Below are positions 61,143 to 64,000 of a DNA stretch of 64,000 bases, in pieces. Source of the DNA: Agroathelia rolfsii (lineage: Eukaryota; Basidiomycota; Agaricomycetes; Amylocorticiales; Amylocorticiaceae); contig JABRWF010000003.1 in the NCBI GenBank assembly GCA_018343915.1, forward strand, positions 4,278,001 to 4,342,000, in the 5' to 3' direction. Each line of letters begins with the position of its first letter. Position 1 is the first letter of the stretch. The translations under genes were made by a program, and so were the position numbers. The notes under the pieces are model-generated. The model was not told the DNA's origin. It saw only the letters and a program-made list of their open reading frames with translations, and did not search any database.

Positions 61143-64000
61143 ATGCTAAAAATATGGAAAGAAACGTGGAAGAAAGACATTCGCAATGATTCCCCCTCAC
61201 ACTCTCCCAACAGCGAAACCCCAGTCAGCGAAATGCTTTCCACGCAAAATGCGAATGATCCAGGACAAAGCGAACAAGCTCCAATGAACACTCAAACAGG
61301 GCTCGTTAATAGTAGCTTGAAGAAACATGGCTCTAAGGCTAAGCGGGGACCAGATGAAATCATGCCGATCTCTCTAAAGCGACGTTATGCGAGTGCACTA
61401 GATGCTGTTCATTCTTTGCCACCCAAGCGTCGCAAGGTGATGGCAGACACGCTGAGTAGACGTTTGCCTGAACTCTCCGAAGACTATGGGCCAATACCAG
61501 CACTCGAGAGCTACACTAGCAGAATGATTGCCTCGAGCAGTGATCAAGTACAGAGTGGTACGTTGCTTCCTAATTGCATTTTCGTATATTCAAGGAGACT
61601 CGCATAGTCCTCAAGCACGATTTTTCCGAATCGAATGCTACTATCACGCTAAACCGACCTCAAGATCTTGTGATCTTGTATGACTCGCCTGCTCGACTTA
61701 TCGAGACACATCTCTTCCGTCGGATTCATTCCCTAGACCCTAGCGAGACCATTTTTAAACGTCACTGTAAGGCTGCTCGAATTGCTTTAACGCAAGTGGG
61801 TGCTTGTGGTTCGGATTTGATCTGGCACCGAGCATCTCGGGAACTCGAAGCCAGTGCGATTATTCAAGATGACACGGACGAAGATAACCTCTCTTCTGAG
61901 GACCTTATGAACATCAAAATAAAAACAAAAATATGGGATCTTGTCAAGAATTGCTCATTTGCAATGCCTAACATTGATGTCACCTCGAGAGGCTTTAATG
62001 TCAGCCCGAAATTCCTTAAACTGGTGGAGGTATTGAACAGTTGTGCTGATTACGGGAAAGAGTTCCGTGGTATTGTATTTGGTATACCCTCAAATAATCT
62101 TAGTCGTCTGCTTTTATGAAATTAACTGTGATTTAGTTCAGCACCGCTCCATTGCGTATGTGATCGTGGATCTATTGCGGACTGTAGACAATCAAAACCA
62201 CAGGGGTTTTCTCCGCCCTTGTGCTCTAGTTGGTAATCTAAATGGTCGGCAAAAGGTTGTGCTACTCTCACTGTCATGAAAGGTTTTATGAGCATCCTGA
62301 CCATGATCACAGATGGAGATTGTTGAATCATTCGCTACCGGGAATTACAACATCCTAGTAGCAACCAAATCCGCTCAAGACGCCGATCTGCCAAAAGCTA
62401 CAACTGTCATCCGGTATAACGATTCCTCTCCCTAAAAACGGCACATGTCTAATATTAACTGCTCAGCTACGACTTATTTGGGAGTCAAGTCTCTTACGCG
62501 TACATGCGCGCTCAAGCTCGTGATCACGAAAGCCACTTCATTCATTTCATCGAAAAAGGAAACGAGCAGGACCGCCGGATCATCCATTCACAAATATGGT
62601 CTACGACCTCGAACGGTAATGAATGGAAAGAAAGCATATTCTCTGGGCCATCAAGCTCTATGCCACCTAGAAATTTGAAGGAAACTGTTGATCCCTATCG
62701 CTCAGAAGACGAGGATGAGAGCGCCGGTCTTCCCTACATCGCAGATCCGACGACAAGTGGTCGAATATACCCACAAGACTCGATAACCGTTATTCATCGT
62801 TTTGCTGCTTGCTTCAGAGCGTCTAATGATACTCTGCGTCAGCCGCTCTACTCTTTTACGGATATCGATCAGCCCGACGGAACCAAAGGAAAAACATGCA
62901 CCGTTTTCATGCCACAAGCCTGCTCGCTGCCGGCGGTCACCGGCCCTCTTTGTGCTACAATATCTGAAGCAAGATGTGCCGCATCCTTCCAGGCGTGTCA
63001 AGATCTTCTTCGTCGCGGGTTGCTCGATTACCGTTTCTTCCCTCGTCACCCCATCGACACTTCGTGCGTGGAGGTAGAAGCTGACACTGGTAAACCTAAG
63101 CCTCGTTCCGTCCTACCTCTTCCGTCCCAGACTGTCGACGTTGATACCAAGCCGTCTGGAAACAAACTTTATCTGAGGAAACAGCCAAACTTCTGGCCGA
63201 ATGTCCTGGCGGCACCTCGTCAGATGCTGTATCCTACTATCGTTATCCCTCGATATCCGACGGACCTGGTTTCTTTACATGCGGCGGTATTGATTCTCAC
63301 ATGGCAACCACTACCACCTATCGAAGAATTTGATTTATACTTCTTTGGCCACTTGGGATCTGTCCGTTTGCTTCCCGCAGCCCCTTTTCCAGCCAACAAA
63401 GAACGCGCAAACGACTTGCATGCTTATACTATCATGCTCTGTCGTACGATGACCTACAAGCCATTTGCATGCTCTTTTGAGGACATGACATATTTTCTAT
63501 GTCCTTTAGAATCATCTTGGGTATCTGCCTACGAAGGGAAAACGACGCTTGAGCGCCCAGAAGTCGCTAATCATATACCTTGGGACATGGTTTCTGCAGG
63601 TAGTAAAACCTGGAAGACCCCTTTTCGTAAAGAAAATGCAGATATATTAACGGAGGATCTGGAAAATGCCGTTGTACGCGAATATGACTCGGAATATTCC
63701 AAGCCTTATGCTTTTATTCAAGCCCGTGCGGATTTGACGCCCCTAAGTCAGCCACCAGAGGATAACGTCGTTCGTCATTTCACATTCTGACCCACGAGGA
63801 TTGCATATTTACATCTCTCCATCGTTAGCGCGAAAGCAAATCCGAGAGTTTTCTGGAGTGGTATCAACTCCATCGCAAGGGATTCCAAGGCCTGCAAGAT
63901 CATAATCAACCACTCATCGAAGTCGAAGCGCTCCCTACAGTACAGAATCAGCTGAAACACTTTGTCAAACCTCCAGGAAGAAGAAGGAGAGAGATGACCG
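61143..64000 (+). CDS. Dicer-like protein lacking the N-terminal ATPase domain (partial, runs off the window)
   Basis: 861 residues visible from exons 61143-61547, 61595-62081, 62137-62255, 62313-62413, 62467-63766 and 63829-64000; all phases agree. Residues 1-135 are low-complexity. A segment at 138-230 (NRPQDLVILYDSP ... LTQVGACGSDLIWHRAS) matches the part of Dicer between the two helicase halves. Helicase-C-like residues about 295-410 include CALVGNLNGRQK and YNILVATKSAQDADLPKATT, then YDLFGSQVSYAYMRAQARDH. A Dicer dimerisation domain follows at about 475-570 (HRFAACFRASND ... LCATISEARCAASFQACQDL), leading to the region before PAZ. PAZ and RNase III domains would be outside. No GxGKT or DECH motif is present. 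Dicers cut dsRNA for RNA silencing. Confidence 0.85.

Overview
This window is nuclear DNA of a filamentous basidiomycete, most likely an Agaricomycete. Genes sit close together on both strands and are broken by many short (about 40-100 nt) introns, mostly GT-AG. The encoded set includes OST1, eS1, IQGAP, Atg10 and an EDEM-type mannosidase, together with families typical of basidiomycetes (a 7-TM membrane protein, a PPR protein, a membrane-anchored aspartic protease and low-complexity basidiomycete proteins). I count 26 protein genes and one intron-containing tRNA-Leu. There is no CRISPR array, operon, rRNA or clear transposon.

Layout. 0-12.7 kb: 3' end of OST1, a small secreted protein, a mitochondrial PPR protein, a membrane-anchored aspartic protease, hydroxyacid-oxoacid transhydrogenase and a small unknown. 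12.7-22 kb: a kelch/transmembrane protein with poly-Gly tracts, a long pyrimidine-rich spacer, and a 1068-residue mostly disordered protein with an N-terminal Cys cluster. 22.7-33 kb: a peroxisomal (SKL-ended) acyl-CoA synthetase, an IQGAP and tRNA-Leu(CAG). 33.4-42.5 kb: a C2H2 protein, a His-rich small protein, a charged protein with an acidic Tyr-rich tail, and a Dal5-type transporter whose 5' end looks disrupted. 42.7-49 kb: mitochondrial thiolase, Atg10, ribosomal protein eS1, APRT and a 7-TM protein. 49.4-61 kb: Htm1/Mnl1 mannosidase with a PA domain, a ZNRD2-like protein with the zinc module twice, a protein with a repeated P-G-V-D-G-E motif, a basic nucleolar-like protein, an unknown, and a 4-TM protein. 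61.1-64 kb: the first 861 residues of a Dicer-like protein, running off the edge.

How the genes relate. Most are unrelated housekeeping genes. Two loose themes are visible: ER glycoprotein handling (OST1 transfers N-glycans, Htm1 trims them for degradation) and acyl-CoA or organelle metabolism (peroxisomal synthetase, mitochondrial thiolase, mitochondrial HOT). Nothing suggests they are co-regulated, apart from close head-to-head pairs such as ATG10/eS1 (146 bp) and HTM1/ZNRD2-like (185 bp).

The most unusual item is the Dicer-like gene. It has no DExD ATPase domain ahead of its helicase C-terminal half, and the Arg-rich motif VI of that half is degenerate, while the dimerisation domain is well kept. 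Next are the repeated motif at 54.6-56.4 kb, a 7-nt microexon followed by a GC-AG intron in the acyl-CoA synthetase, and the duplicated ZNRD2 zinc module. Exon limits come from reading splice sites and family similarity by eye. No alignment or transcript data were used.
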